From: Gammaproteobacteria bacterium
GTDB taxonomy: Bacteria > Pseudomonadota > Gammaproteobacteria > SZUA-140
Length of the DNA stretch: 17,522 bases
Direction: 5' to 3'
Assembly: GCA_003230195.1 (NCBI GenBank)
Contig: QIHH01000016.1
Span: forward strand, 1-17,522
Both the position numbers and the translations under genes were made by a program. This document shows, piece after piece, positions 7,882 through 14,871 of this stretch; positions within the stretch are counted from its first letter, which is position 1; each line of letters opens with the position of its first letter. The notes beneath the pieces were generated by a model. That model searched no databases and had not been told where the DNA came from. It saw only the letters and a list, made by a program, of their open reading frames with translations.

Positions 7882-10714
7882 TATTGCAAAAGTCATTTTA
7901 ATAACGTTGTGCGCTACCCTGGTTGTAGGGTGTAGTATTAATCAGCGTGTGCTAACAGTTGCTGATATTGAACGGGAGAGTCAAATTACAGACCAGCTGT
8001 TTGAAACGGATAAAGCGGCTAAAGAAGAGCGACTCAATGTTGATATTTATCAGGCCTATACCTCTTATGTCGAGCAGTCTGAAAAAGGCGATCATTTTCG
8101 TTCGATTGCGATAAGCCGACTTGCGGATCTGGAACTTGAGGCTGAGTTTAATGATGCTGAGGTCGCTGCGGCTGAGTCGTTAAGTGAAGCGTTAATGACA
8201 ATCAAAAAAGAGCAGCAGAATCAAATTAAACTAGAGAGAACGATGGGTTTACTGGAAATGTCGCTGCGCGACTATCCTGATCTTGGTAGTAATGATGAAG
8301 TATTATATAGGCTGGCGATGGTATCAGGTCAGCTGGATAAACATATCAGGTCTATGGATGCACTTGAGCAGCTAGTAGAGAAACATAAGGACTCTCGTTT
8401 TTATCTGGAGGCACAGTTTCGGTTGGCTGAAGATGCCTTTGTGATTGGCGATTATGAGGGCGCAGCGCAGCGCTATAGTAAAATAATCGAGGTATCTAGC
8501 AATTTAGTGTTTTATGAAAAAGCCTATTTCAAGCGAGGCTGGTCAAGGTTTAAAATGCAGGATTATAAATTGGCCATCGATGATTTGATGAAGGCGGTGG
8601 CATACCGTGATGAAAAAGGAAAAGATAAGGGTAGAGGGGCGATTGAAAAAGATGAGCACTTTGATGCTTATTTCTATGCGATTGCGCTGAACTTCTCGTA
8701 TATGGAAGAGCACAGTGGATTAGCAGACTATTTTCGCAATGTGCGTTCATCAAAATTTACCTATCATATCTATAGTGAATTATCCGATATATATCTGGCG
8801 CAGAAGCGCTACAGTGATGTTGTTGCGGTGCTGACACAGTTTTCTGAAGAGCACCCTGGCTCTCGTTATTTGCCGCAGATGGAATTCCGTATCGTGGCAA
8901 CATGGGAGCGTAGTGGATTTTTTGATAGCTTCTATGAGGCTGCAGAGCGCTTTTATGCTCGTTATAACCCATCTGCAAGCTATTGGATTCCTGAAGAGAA
9001 AACAAAGAAAATCAAGGCGGTGATGTTAGCTGAAATTACGCCGTTACTGCGCGATAATATTTTTTCGATTGCGAGTTACTATCATAATAAGTATCAGTCA
9101 ACCTCTACTGAAAACTCGTTTGAGTTGGCCAGCAAATGGTATGAACGATATCTTGCTCACTTTTCGGAAGCTGCTTTAGAAGATAATGTGAATTATGCTT
9201 ATGCTGATTTATTGTCAGAAAAAGAGCACTATGAAAAAGCGATTTCTCATTACGAGATCGTAGCCTATAAAGATGGTGTGATTGTTGATCAACGTGCTGC
9301 ATATGCCACAGTGGTGTTGGCTGAGCGTCTTTATTCTCAGAATGTTGGCGAACAAAAAATGGCATGGCAGCTTCGTTATATTAAACACGCGCTGTTGTTT
9401 AAGCGTATTTATCCCACTGATATACGTTCCGAACGGATTGTGCTACGTGCGGTTGAAATCGCATTTGCTGGAGAGAAGTATCAACAGGCAGTTAACATGG
9501 CGGTTCTGTTAGAAGGTGTTGACAGTAAAAGCGTGCGTTTTGAAGTGGGTCTAATTAAAGCGGAGTCACTTTTTAATCTGGCAAAATTTGATAAGGCTGA
9601 GGGAGTATTTCTGTCACTGATACAGACGCTTGCCGCTGGTGATGCAAGAAAGAAAAAGATGGAAGATCGTCTGGCGTTGACGATTTACAGGCAGGCTGAG
9701 GTTGAGCTAGCAGCGGGTAATGATGTTGTTGCAAGGCAGAAATTTGAACGCATTGCTGCGCTGGTTGGCGACTCCGAGATTGCTCCTAAAGGATTGTATG
9801 ATGCGGCGGTACTAGCAATGGAGGGTGAGTCCTGGTTAGCATTAATTGATTATGCGGGTCGTTTTCGTAGCCAATATCCAGATCATGAGCGACGCGATGA
9901 TATGACAAAGTTATTATCGCTTGCATACATCAATGCTGGACAGCATGCTAATGCTGCTCAAATCCTTGAGGAGGTGTATGAGATTGAACAAGATAGTGAG
10001 GTAAAAAGGGCCTCGCTATGGCAATCAGCAGAGCTTTATGAGGCTCTGAATGATATGCCTGCATCCATTCGAACTTATCAGCGTTATGTGGAGGCTTATC
10101 AGCAACCATTTCCTCAGTATATGGAGGCACTGAATAAACTAACGATGATGAATGACACCATTGGCGATGTGCGTCGTGGTGATCTTTGGGCAGGAAAAAT
10201 TCGTAAGGCTGACCATCAGATTGATGTCGCAATGAAAACAGATCGTACTAATCATATTACGGGTGTTGCAACACTGCGTTTAGCTCGCGAGAAAAAAGCG
10301 GTGTTTGATAAACTGACAATAAAGCAACCACTTAAGGTTCATCTTAAGCGCAAGAAGGATGCAATGGATTGGGCGAGGGGACTTTATACCACCGCTTATG
10401 AATATCATAGTCCAGAGATCATGACAGAATCACTCTTTTCGATTGCTGAAATGTACTATGGATTTAGTCGAGCAGTGATGGATTCCGCTCGTCCAGAAGG
10501 GTTGAATGAAGATGAAATGGAGCAATACGAAATTGGAATTGAAGACTTGGCATTCCCTGTTGAAGAAAAAGCGATAGAGATTTACGAATCAACCCTGTCT
10601 CATGTGAACCAGGGAATATTTAATATCTGGATGCAAAAGAGTTACCACCAGCTAGAAACTATTTTTCCTGCACGCTACGCCAGAGAAGTGAAGGTGGATC
10701 TGTATGCGAACTAA
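7871..10714 (+). CDS. Large TPR lipoprotein (about 947 residues), GltD-like in context
   Basis: I chose the GTG start at 7871 because AGGTG lies 6 nt upstream. An in-frame TTG at 7853 and GTG at 7862 are alternatives. The N-terminus is a lipoprotein signal, ITLCATLVVGC, with lipidated Cys21, so the protein is probably anchored in the outer membrane facing the periplasm (the residue after Cys is Ser, not the Asp inner-membrane retention signal). The rest is a long helical solenoid with many TPR-like motifs, for example YLEAQFRLAEDAFVIGDYEGAA, YEKAYFKRGWSRFKMQDYKLAI and DNVNYAYADLLSEKEHYEKAI. It overlaps the genes on both sides, so it is a tight operon member. By size, TPR content and neighbours it resembles the large TPR component of Glt-type machines. 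This is an inference, since no alignment could be run. Confidence 0.85.
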   Translation: MTTDIAKVILITLCATLVVGCSINQRVLTVADIERESQITDQLFETDKAAKEERLNVDIYQAYTSYVEQSEKGDHFRSIAISRLADLELEAEFNDAEVAAAESLSEALMTIKKEQQNQIKLERTMGLLEMSLRDYPDLGSNDEVLYRLAMVSGQLDKHIRSMDALEQLVEKHKDSRFYLEAQFRLAEDAFVIGDYEGAAQRYSKIIEVSSNLVFYEKAYFKRGWSRFKMQDYKLAIDDLMKAVAYRDEKGKDKGRGAIEKDEHFDAYFYAIALNFSYMEEHSGLADYFRNVRSSKFTYHIYSELSDIYLAQKRYSDVVAVLTQFSEEHPGSRYLPQMEFRIVATWERSGFFDSFYEAAERFYARYNPSASYWIPEEKTKKIKAVMLAEITPLLRDNIFSIASYYHNKYQSTSTENSFELASKWYERYLAHFSEAALEDNVNYAYADLLSEKEHYEKAISHYEIVAYKDGVIVDQRAAYATVVLAERLYSQNVGEQKMAWQLRYIKHALLFKRIYPTDIRSERIVLRAVEIAFAGEKYQQAVNMAVLLEGVDSKSVRFEVGLIKAESLFNLAKFDKAEGVFLSLIQTLAAGDARKKKMEDRLALTIYRQAEVELAAGNDVVARQKFERIAALVGDSEIAPKGLYDAAVLAMEGESWLALIDYAGRFRSQYPDHERRDDMTKLLSLAYINAGQHANAAQILEEVYEIEQDSEVKRASLWQSAELYEALNDMPASIRTYQRYVEAYQQPFPQYMEALNKLTMMNDTIGDVRRGDLWAGKIRKADHQIDVAMKTDRTNHITGVATLRLAREKKAVFDKLTIKQPLKVHLKRKKDAMDWARGLYTTAYEYHSPEIMTESLFSIAEMYYGFSRAVMDSARPEGLNEDEMEQYEIGIEDLAFPVEEKAIEIYESTLSHVNQGIFNIWMQKSYHQLETIFPARYAREVKVDLYAN

Positions 10715-11321
10715 TTATTTATGGTTAATTGCAATGCTGTTGTTGTCGGGTTGTGCTGGCATACCAGACAATATTGCTAACGATACGCTGCTAAAAAGTG
10801 AGCAAGATGCTCTGCAGACCGAGATTGATATGCGTAATCCTGATATGAGTGCCGTAATTAGCGCACTTAATAATGGCCAGCCTATGGTAGCAAAGGCGCT
10901 GTTGTTGGGGCTTACACAGCGCTATCCTCTGGCGGGTAAACCATGGGTAAACGTTGGTTTGATTAGCTTTCGCCGCGGCGAGCTGGACAGGGCGCAGCAA
11001 GCCGCTGAAAAGGCACTTAAGCTACAGCCTGAAATAGCGGTCACTGATTACCTGCTCGGCTTGATTGCTCATAAGAAAAATGATGCGCCGAAAGCATTGG
11101 AACATTATCTGACAGCACTTGGGAAAGATCAGCAACATGCTCATTCGCATTATAATCTGGCGCTTTTGTATGATACTTATTATCAGGACCTAGAAAATGC
11201 AATTTTTCACTATCGACGTTACCTTGAGTTAAGTGCGCGTGATGATGAGATTACATTGTCTTGGGTTAGAGAGCTTGAGTCTCAGCTGGTGTCTGAAGGA
11301 GATGATGATGATGCGGGTTAA
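10704..11321 (+). CDS. TPR lipoprotein (205 residues), GltE/AglT-like in context
   Basis: The short protein begins MRTNYLWLIAMLLLSGCAG with a good lipobox (LSGC, Cys17). Three to four canonical TPRs follow at about residues 57-180, including PWVNVGLISFRRGELDRAQQAAEKAL, DYLLGLIAHKKNDAPKALEHYLTAL and SHYNLALLYDTYYQDLENAIFHYRRYL. The +2 residue is Ala, so outer-membrane sorting is expected. The ATG overlaps the preceding stop by 11 nt, with GAAGGTGG upstream as ribosome site. The tail is acidic (EGDDDDAG). PilF/PilW-type pilotins and AglT/GltE share the plan of lipobox plus TPRs. The neighbouring motor genes favour the latter as the closer analogue, which is inference. Confidence 0.85.
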   Translation: MRTNYLWLIAMLLLSGCAGIPDNIANDTLLKSEQDALQTEIDMRNPDMSAVISALNNGQPMVAKALLLGLTQRYPLAGKPWVNVGLISFRRGELDRAQQAAEKALKLQPEIAVTDYLLGLIAHKKNDAPKALEHYLTALGKDQQHAHSHYNLALLYDTYYQDLENAIFHYRRYLELSARDDEITLSWVRELESQLVSEGDDDDAG

Positions 11322-11637
11322 TAGTTATCTACGTTGGTTCATTATTGGTGGTGCATCACTTCTTTCGAGTTCGCCGCTTTATGCTGAAGAGACAGATGGC
11401 ATCTTGACTGAAGATGAGATTAAAGCCGTGGTTGCCGATCGCGATGTGATTAACCTAGATGGTGTTCAAATCAGAGGGAATAAAGAGCTACCGCAAATTC
11501 TTTATATTGTGCCGTGGCAGGAAGTTGAAACAAAGCGCCGTGTTAAGGAACAGGATATTGTGCTTTTTAGTCTATTAGAACGTCGAATTAAACCTGTGAT
11601 GCCCGACATGAAGAAAAATGGTTCGAGGTTTCAATAG
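11308..11637 (+). CDS. Small exported protein of unknown function
   Basis: A run of in-frame ATGs (11302, 11305, 11308, 11311) follows AAGGA at 11296-11300. I chose 11308 for its 7-nt spacing. A longer frame from 11233 is rejected because it would sit inside the TPR lipoprotein gene. The 109-residue product has a Sec signal peptide ending SSSPLYA-EE, then an acidic stretch and a compact domain with DGVQIRGNKELPQILYIVPWQ and a C-terminal basic segment. It overlaps the previous gene by 14 nt, so it belongs to the operon. I know no function for it. The GNKELP-QILYIVPW core is the part to use in searches. A periplasmic accessory role in the cluster is likely from position only. Confidence 0.75.
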   Translation: MMRVNSYLRWFIIGGASLLSSSPLYAEETDGILTEDEIKAVVADRDVINLDGVQIRGNKELPQILYIVPWQEVETKRRVKEQDIVLFSLLERRIKPVMPDMKKNGSRFQ

Positions 11638-11961
11638 ACACTGGATTGATCGTTATATGGCAAATAGTTGTTATTATTAATTTTTATTTCAGTCAACTTA
11701 TGAATGGTCGATATAAAAAATAGCTTAAGACGTTGTAGGATAAGGAAGTTATCTTGCAACAGTGCTGATGAAAGTGGATAAAATACAGGCATTATCGCCT
11801 TCTGATTTCAAATTTTAAAGTGTCTGGATGTATAAAGTCTGAGCTTTATGTTAATTGTATGTTTGCAGGGCGTTAAAGTTGAGTAGTGAATTTTTTTGAT
11901 TGTGATAACGTTGATGCTAGGTAATTTTTTAAGATTCCACGTAAGATTTTAGGAGTGTGTC
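11638..11961. other. AT-rich gap splitting the cluster into two transcription units
   Basis: The 324 nt between the small exported protein and the exbB-like gene hold no plausible ORF. A weak promoter-like pair TTGATT (11896-11901) and TAGGTA (11918-11923), spaced 16 nt, lies about 40 nt before the exbB-like ATG. A good AGGAG ribosome site is at 11951-11955. No clear terminator is seen for the upstream genes. The gap suggests that the motor genes can be transcribed separately from the TPR genes. Confidence 0.4.
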
Positions 11962-12591
11962 ATGGAGGTAGTAAATTTCTTTCAGACTGGTGGGCCTTTT
12001 ATGTATCCCATCCTTGCCGTATTGGCGCTGGGTATTGCGATAGCATTGGAACGCTATCTTTATCTTAGCTCAACTCAGCGTAATTCGAATAAAATTTGGG
12101 CTGAGCTTGTACCGTTATTGAAGAAAAATGACTTTGAAAAGGCGGTGAAAATCACTGCCAATAACAAGACTCCAATGGCGCATATGTTAAGTTATGGCTT
12201 TTCGCGCATAGGGCATACCCGTTGTAGAAATGATCTCGAAACGGCGATGGAAGAAGGTATGATGGAGGTTATCCCTGAGCTTGAACAACGCACTCACTAC
12301 CTTGCTACTTATGCGAATATCGCAACATTGCTGGGGCTGCTGGGTACTATTATCGGTCTAATCGAAGCGTTTACGGCCGTTGCTGCTGCGGACCCTGCAG
12401 AAAAGGCGGATTTACTGTCGGCCAGTATTTCAGTTGCAATGAATACCACCGCGTTTGGCTTGATGGCCGCGATACCTATGTTGTTCCTACACTCTTATTT
12501 GGCAACTAAAACAGCTCGTCTTGTGGATCAACTGGAAATGGTTGCCGTTAAGTGTCTGAATATTGTGAGTGAAAAAGAGCACAAACAGTAG
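11962..12591 (+). CDS. ExbB/TolQ/MotA-family proton channel subunit (AglR-like)
   Basis: This 209-residue inner-membrane protein has three membrane helices at about 13-33, 115-137 and 154-180, with a cytoplasmic loop between the first two, as in ExbB and TolQ. Family motifs are intact: GGPFMYPIL at the N-terminus, ATLLGLLGTIIGLIEAF (121-137) with Thr129, and SISVAMNTTAFGLMAAIP (155-172) with Thr162/163. Such proteins form a pentamer around an ExbD dimer and convert proton flow into motion. AGGAG stands 6 nt before the ATG. It is followed by two exbD-like genes and a TonB-like gene, the order of a complete energy-transducing module. Whether it serves import, envelope integrity or motility is not set by this gene; the TPR genes upstream argue against plain siderophore import. 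Confidence 0.95.
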   Translation: MEVVNFFQTGGPFMYPILAVLALGIAIALERYLYLSSTQRNSNKIWAELVPLLKKNDFEKAVKITANNKTPMAHMLSYGFSRIGHTRCRNDLETAMEEGMMEVIPELEQRTHYLATYANIATLLGLLGTIIGLIEAFTAVAAADPAEKADLLSASISVAMNTTAFGLMAAIPMLFLHSYLATKTARLVDQLEMVAVKCLNIVSEKEHKQ

Positions 12592-12663
12592 TCATCTAAA
12601 GCAGTTTGAATATAGATGGTCTGATTGGCAGTAATGACACCGGGATAGAGATGTGGAATCGAA

Positions 12664-13182
12664 ATGCGTATAAGACGTAGACACCATGCAAAAGAAGCCG
12701 CTGAACTAAACATCACTGCATTCATGAATTTGATGGTGATTTTAGTGCCGTTTCTATTAGTGACGGCAGTGTTTTCTCGGATGACGGTGATTGAACTGAA
12801 CCTGCCTGCGAAGGATGCCCAGACACAGAAAGAAGAGAAGATAAAACTAGAGTTAGAGCTAGTGGTGCGTCAGGGCAGTTTTGACGTACAAGACAGGCGT
12901 CTTGGTTTGATTAAACGGTTTGAGCGTAGTGAAGAAGCGACGGACTGGAATGCCTTTAGTGAACTTCTGGTTGAAATTAAAACCCGTTTCCCTGATGAAC
13001 AGAATATTACTTTATTGCTAGAGTCCGATATTGAATATCAAACATTGGTTCAAGTGATGGATCGTGTTCGAAGTGCAGATGTCGTAAACATAGCAACGCT
13101 TGATACTGTTGAATTATTTCCCAATATTGCAATTGGTGATGCTCCAGTACTTCCTGCTGCTGAAGCTGGGGTAGCAAAATGA
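12664..13182 (+). CDS. ExbD/TolR-family protein with Asn in place of the proton-binding Asp
   Basis: A 172-residue protein with a basic N-terminus (MRIRRRHH), one membrane helix at about 17-40 and a periplasmic domain with the TolR/ExbD fold pattern (FPDEQNITLLLESDIEYQTLVQVMDRVR). In ExbD/TolR/MotB-type helices an Asp (Asp25 in E. coli ExbD, Asp23 in TolR) carries the proton. Here the segment reads NITAFMNLMVILVPFLLV and the equivalent position is Asn22 (codon AAT, 12727-12729). The paralogue immediately downstream keeps the Asp. The subunit may therefore be structural rather than proton-carrying. It overlaps the next gene by 4 nt (ATGA). The ribosome site is weak (GTGGA, 7 nt before the ATG). 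Confidence 0.92.
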   Translation: MRIRRRHHAKEAAELNITAFMNLMVILVPFLLVTAVFSRMTVIELNLPAKDAQTQKEEKIKLELELVVRQGSFDVQDRRLGLIKRFERSEEATDWNAFSELLVEIKTRFPDEQNITLLLESDIEYQTLVQVMDRVRSADVVNIATLDTVELFPNIAIGDAPVLPAAEAGVAK

Positions 13183-13679
13183 AAGAGGCCTCACGTCGTG
13201 CAAAACGGATGGCGCGCCACCATAAGCGTAAAAAGCAGCCCGCCTTAAATCTGGTTTCATTGATGGATATCTTTACCATTCTAGTTTTTTTCTTGTTGGT
13301 GAGTTCGTCAAATGTGCAGCAGCTGCACAGCAGTAAAGAGATTAGTTTGCCGACTTCAATTTCCAAGACGGTGCCAAAAGAGACGTTGGTGATTACGGTT
13401 ACTGCACGGGATATTTTAGTACAAGGTCGTAGAGTGGCCTCAACTAGTGACGTCATTGCCAGCACGGAGCCATTGATTGCATCGTTAATGGATGAGCTTA
13501 ATTTTGAAGCGAGTAAAGCACGTTTTTCAACGGTTGAAAAGAAAGCGCGTAATGTCACGATTATAGGCGATAGAAAAATCCCTTATGAGGTATTAAGCAA
13601 GATTTTAAGTACCTGCCGAGAGGCCGATTACACTAAAATATCTTTTGCGGCCTTGCAAAAGGCTCGGTCTAAGAGCTAA
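13179..13679 (+). CDS. ExbD/TolR-family protein with intact membrane Asp
   Basis: A 166-residue protein with a strongly basic cytoplasmic N-terminus (residues 6-19), one membrane helix at about 23-44 reading LNLVSLMDIFTILVFFLLV, and a periplasmic TolR/ExbD-like domain ending with the usual PYEVLSKILSTCREADYTKISFAAL. Asp30 (codon GAT, 13266-13268) is the expected proton carrier. It overlaps the upstream exbD-like stop by 4 nt and ends 9 nt before the TonB-like start, so all three should be made together. It probably pairs with the Asn-bearing paralogue inside the ExbB-like pentamer, in the way that AglQ and AglS pair with AglR in Myxococcus; the pairing is inference. Confidence 0.94.
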   Translation: MKEASRRAKRMARHHKRKKQPALNLVSLMDIFTILVFFLLVSSSNVQQLHSSKEISLPTSISKTVPKETLVITVTARDILVQGRRVASTSDVIASTEPLIASLMDELNFEASKARFSTVEKKARNVTIIGDRKIPYEVLSKILSTCREADYTKISFAALQKARSKS

Positions 13680-13688
13680 GGGTACGTT

Positions 13689-14684
13689 ATGATTACCATT
13701 GCTTATAAAGAACTAGCTCTGTCATGGCATTCTACTCGCGAAGACGACCGTAGGTTTAAGGTTATCGCCGTTGTTTTGATGGTGCTGTTATTCGGCATTG
13801 TTTTTTATATTCAAAGCATTGAAGTGCCAAAATTAGAACGTAAAGCGCATGTCATACCCGATCGAATTGCCAAGTTTGTTGGGCAGGTACCTAAGCCTAA
13901 AAAAGTTGAGCTTCCAAAGCCTAAACCTAAACCTAAACCTAAACCTAAATCGAAGCCTAAACCTGAGTCCAAACCCAAGATTGAGAAAAAGATAGAAAAA
14001 CCCAAGGAAAGCCTGAAAAAGAAAATCGTAAAGAAACAGAAGCCGAAGAAGAAGCCTTTAACGGATAAGCAAAAGGCAGCGCGTGAAAAAGCACAAAAGA
14101 GTGGGCTGCTTGAGCTAAGCAAAGGGTTGGCTGATTTGATGGACACTTCTGATATCAGCAAGGTAGTGGTTACGAATAAAGGCAAGAAAATAGCGAAAGG
14201 CAGTCATACTAAAGCGGTCTCAGTGAGTAAATCGCTGTTAACTGCAAAGGTTAGTAAGAATAGCGGTGGCGTTAGTAATGCGGACTTCAAAAGTGACGTG
14301 GGCTTAACACAAACTGAATTAGAGGCGTTGCAGCATTCGGAGGTTGATTCTACGTTGGACGTAGCGCAGGTTGAGACGTTAGCATCTCAGATGAATATGC
14401 GTAGCGAAGAAGAAATTACGATGGTATTTGATCGTAATAAGAGTAAGCTGTTTTCTATCTATAATAGAGAACGTCGTACGGATCCTGGCTTGAAAGGAAC
14501 CATTGTACTTGAAATCGTGATAGCCCCTTCAGGTGAGGTGGTAGAAGTTCGGATTGTTTCAAGTGAGCTCAACAATTCAAAACTTGAACGGCGTATTTTG
14601 TCACGTATTAAACAGTTTAACTTTGGTGAAAAAGATGTTGACACTGTGACGGTCTCATATCCGATTGAATTTATACCATCGTAA
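13689..14684 (+). CDS. TonB-like periplasm-spanning protein with AgmX/PglI-type C-terminal domain
   Basis: The 331-residue protein has a cytoplasmic N-terminus, one membrane helix (about 24-43), a Lys/Pro-rich linker (67-125, with KPKPKPKP repeats) and a Lys/Ala-rich middle. The C-terminal domain (about 238-331) has EEITMVFDRNKSKLFSIYNRE, DPGLKGTIVLEIVIAPSGEVVEVRIVSSELN and a closing VSYPIEFIPS. This domain matches the pattern of AgmX/PglI (GltJ/GltG) C-terminal domains: a Y-x(5-6)-P-x-L-x-G segment, an I-x-P-x-G-x-V strand pair, and a final YP-I/F-x-F. It is related to, but distinct from, the TonB C-terminal domain. It probably carries force from the ExbB/ExbD motor across the periplasm to the TPR lipoproteins. 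The ribosome site AAGGG lies 6-7 nt before the ATG. It is the last gene of the cluster. Confidence 0.9.
   Translation: MITIAYKELALSWHSTREDDRRFKVIAVVLMVLLFGIVFYIQSIEVPKLERKAHVIPDRIAKFVGQVPKPKKVELPKPKPKPKPKPKSKPKPESKPKIEKKIEKPKESLKKKIVKKQKPKKKPLTDKQKAAREKAQKSGLLELSKGLADLMDTSDISKVVVTNKGKKIAKGSHTKAVSVSKSLLTAKVSKNSGGVSNADFKSDVGLTQTELEALQHSEVDSTLDVAQVETLASQMNMRSEEEITMVFDRNKSKLFSIYNRERRTDPGLKGTIVLEIVIAPSGEVVEVRIVSSELNNSKLERRILSRIKQFNFGEKDVDTVTVSYPIEFIPS
13920..13949 (+). repeat. Five perfect tandem copies of CCTAAA inside the TonB-like gene
   Basis: The hexamer CCTAAA is repeated five times without error and encodes Pro-Lys dipeptides in the periplasm-spanning linker. A sixth copy follows after one changed unit. 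Gain or loss of a unit would lengthen or shorten the linker by two residues without shifting the frame. Confidence 0.95.
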
Positions 14685-14871
14685 GTTTTATTGAATGGCT
14701 GAGATGTCTGTTTAACCTGGTTTTTCAGGAAAAGGTTATTGGTTGTGAACGTAGTCGTTTTATTATGTTCTACTGGACTGCCGAGGGGCTCGCTAGTTTC
14801 CTGAATCCGCGCTTGATGAATCTTGTAATGTGAAGCTATTGTAATACTAGGGGGATGGTAGCGTGTATGTG
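14685..14871. other. Convergent intergenic region
   Basis: This 187-nt gap lies between the 3' ends of the TonB-like gene and the AsmA-family gene. It contains small inverted repeats, such as CCTG/CAGG around 14718-14731, but no stem with a T-run that I would call a terminator, and no ORF of note. Confidence 0.5.

Noticed and set aside
11233..11307. Longer N-terminus for the small exported protein
   Set aside because: It would place about 23 extra residues before a good signal peptide and overlap the TPR lipoprotein gene further. The ribosome site AAGGA favours the ATG cluster at 11302-11311.
12651..12681. ATG at 12651 as an alternative start upstream of the first exbD-like gene
   Set aside because: It is in another frame and reaches a stop after nine codons.
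13007..13558. 183-residue ORF on the minus strand
   Set aside because: It lies opposite the two exbD-like genes, has no recognisable domain, and its frame is explained by the coding strand's codon pattern.
13920..13949. CCTAAA repeats as a telomere-like or CRISPR-like array
   Set aside because: They are in frame in a Lys/Pro-rich linker of the TonB-like gene, too short, and have no spacers.
13811..14185. Minus-strand ORF with a Leu-Gly repeat
   Set aside because: It is the antisense reading of the Lys/Pro repeat of the TonB-like gene.
6451..14684. Simple TonB-ExbB-ExbD siderophore import system
   Set aside because: No TonB-dependent receptor or heme/siderophore gene is present, two divergent exbD-like genes occur, and the TonB-like C-terminus fits AgmX/PglI better.
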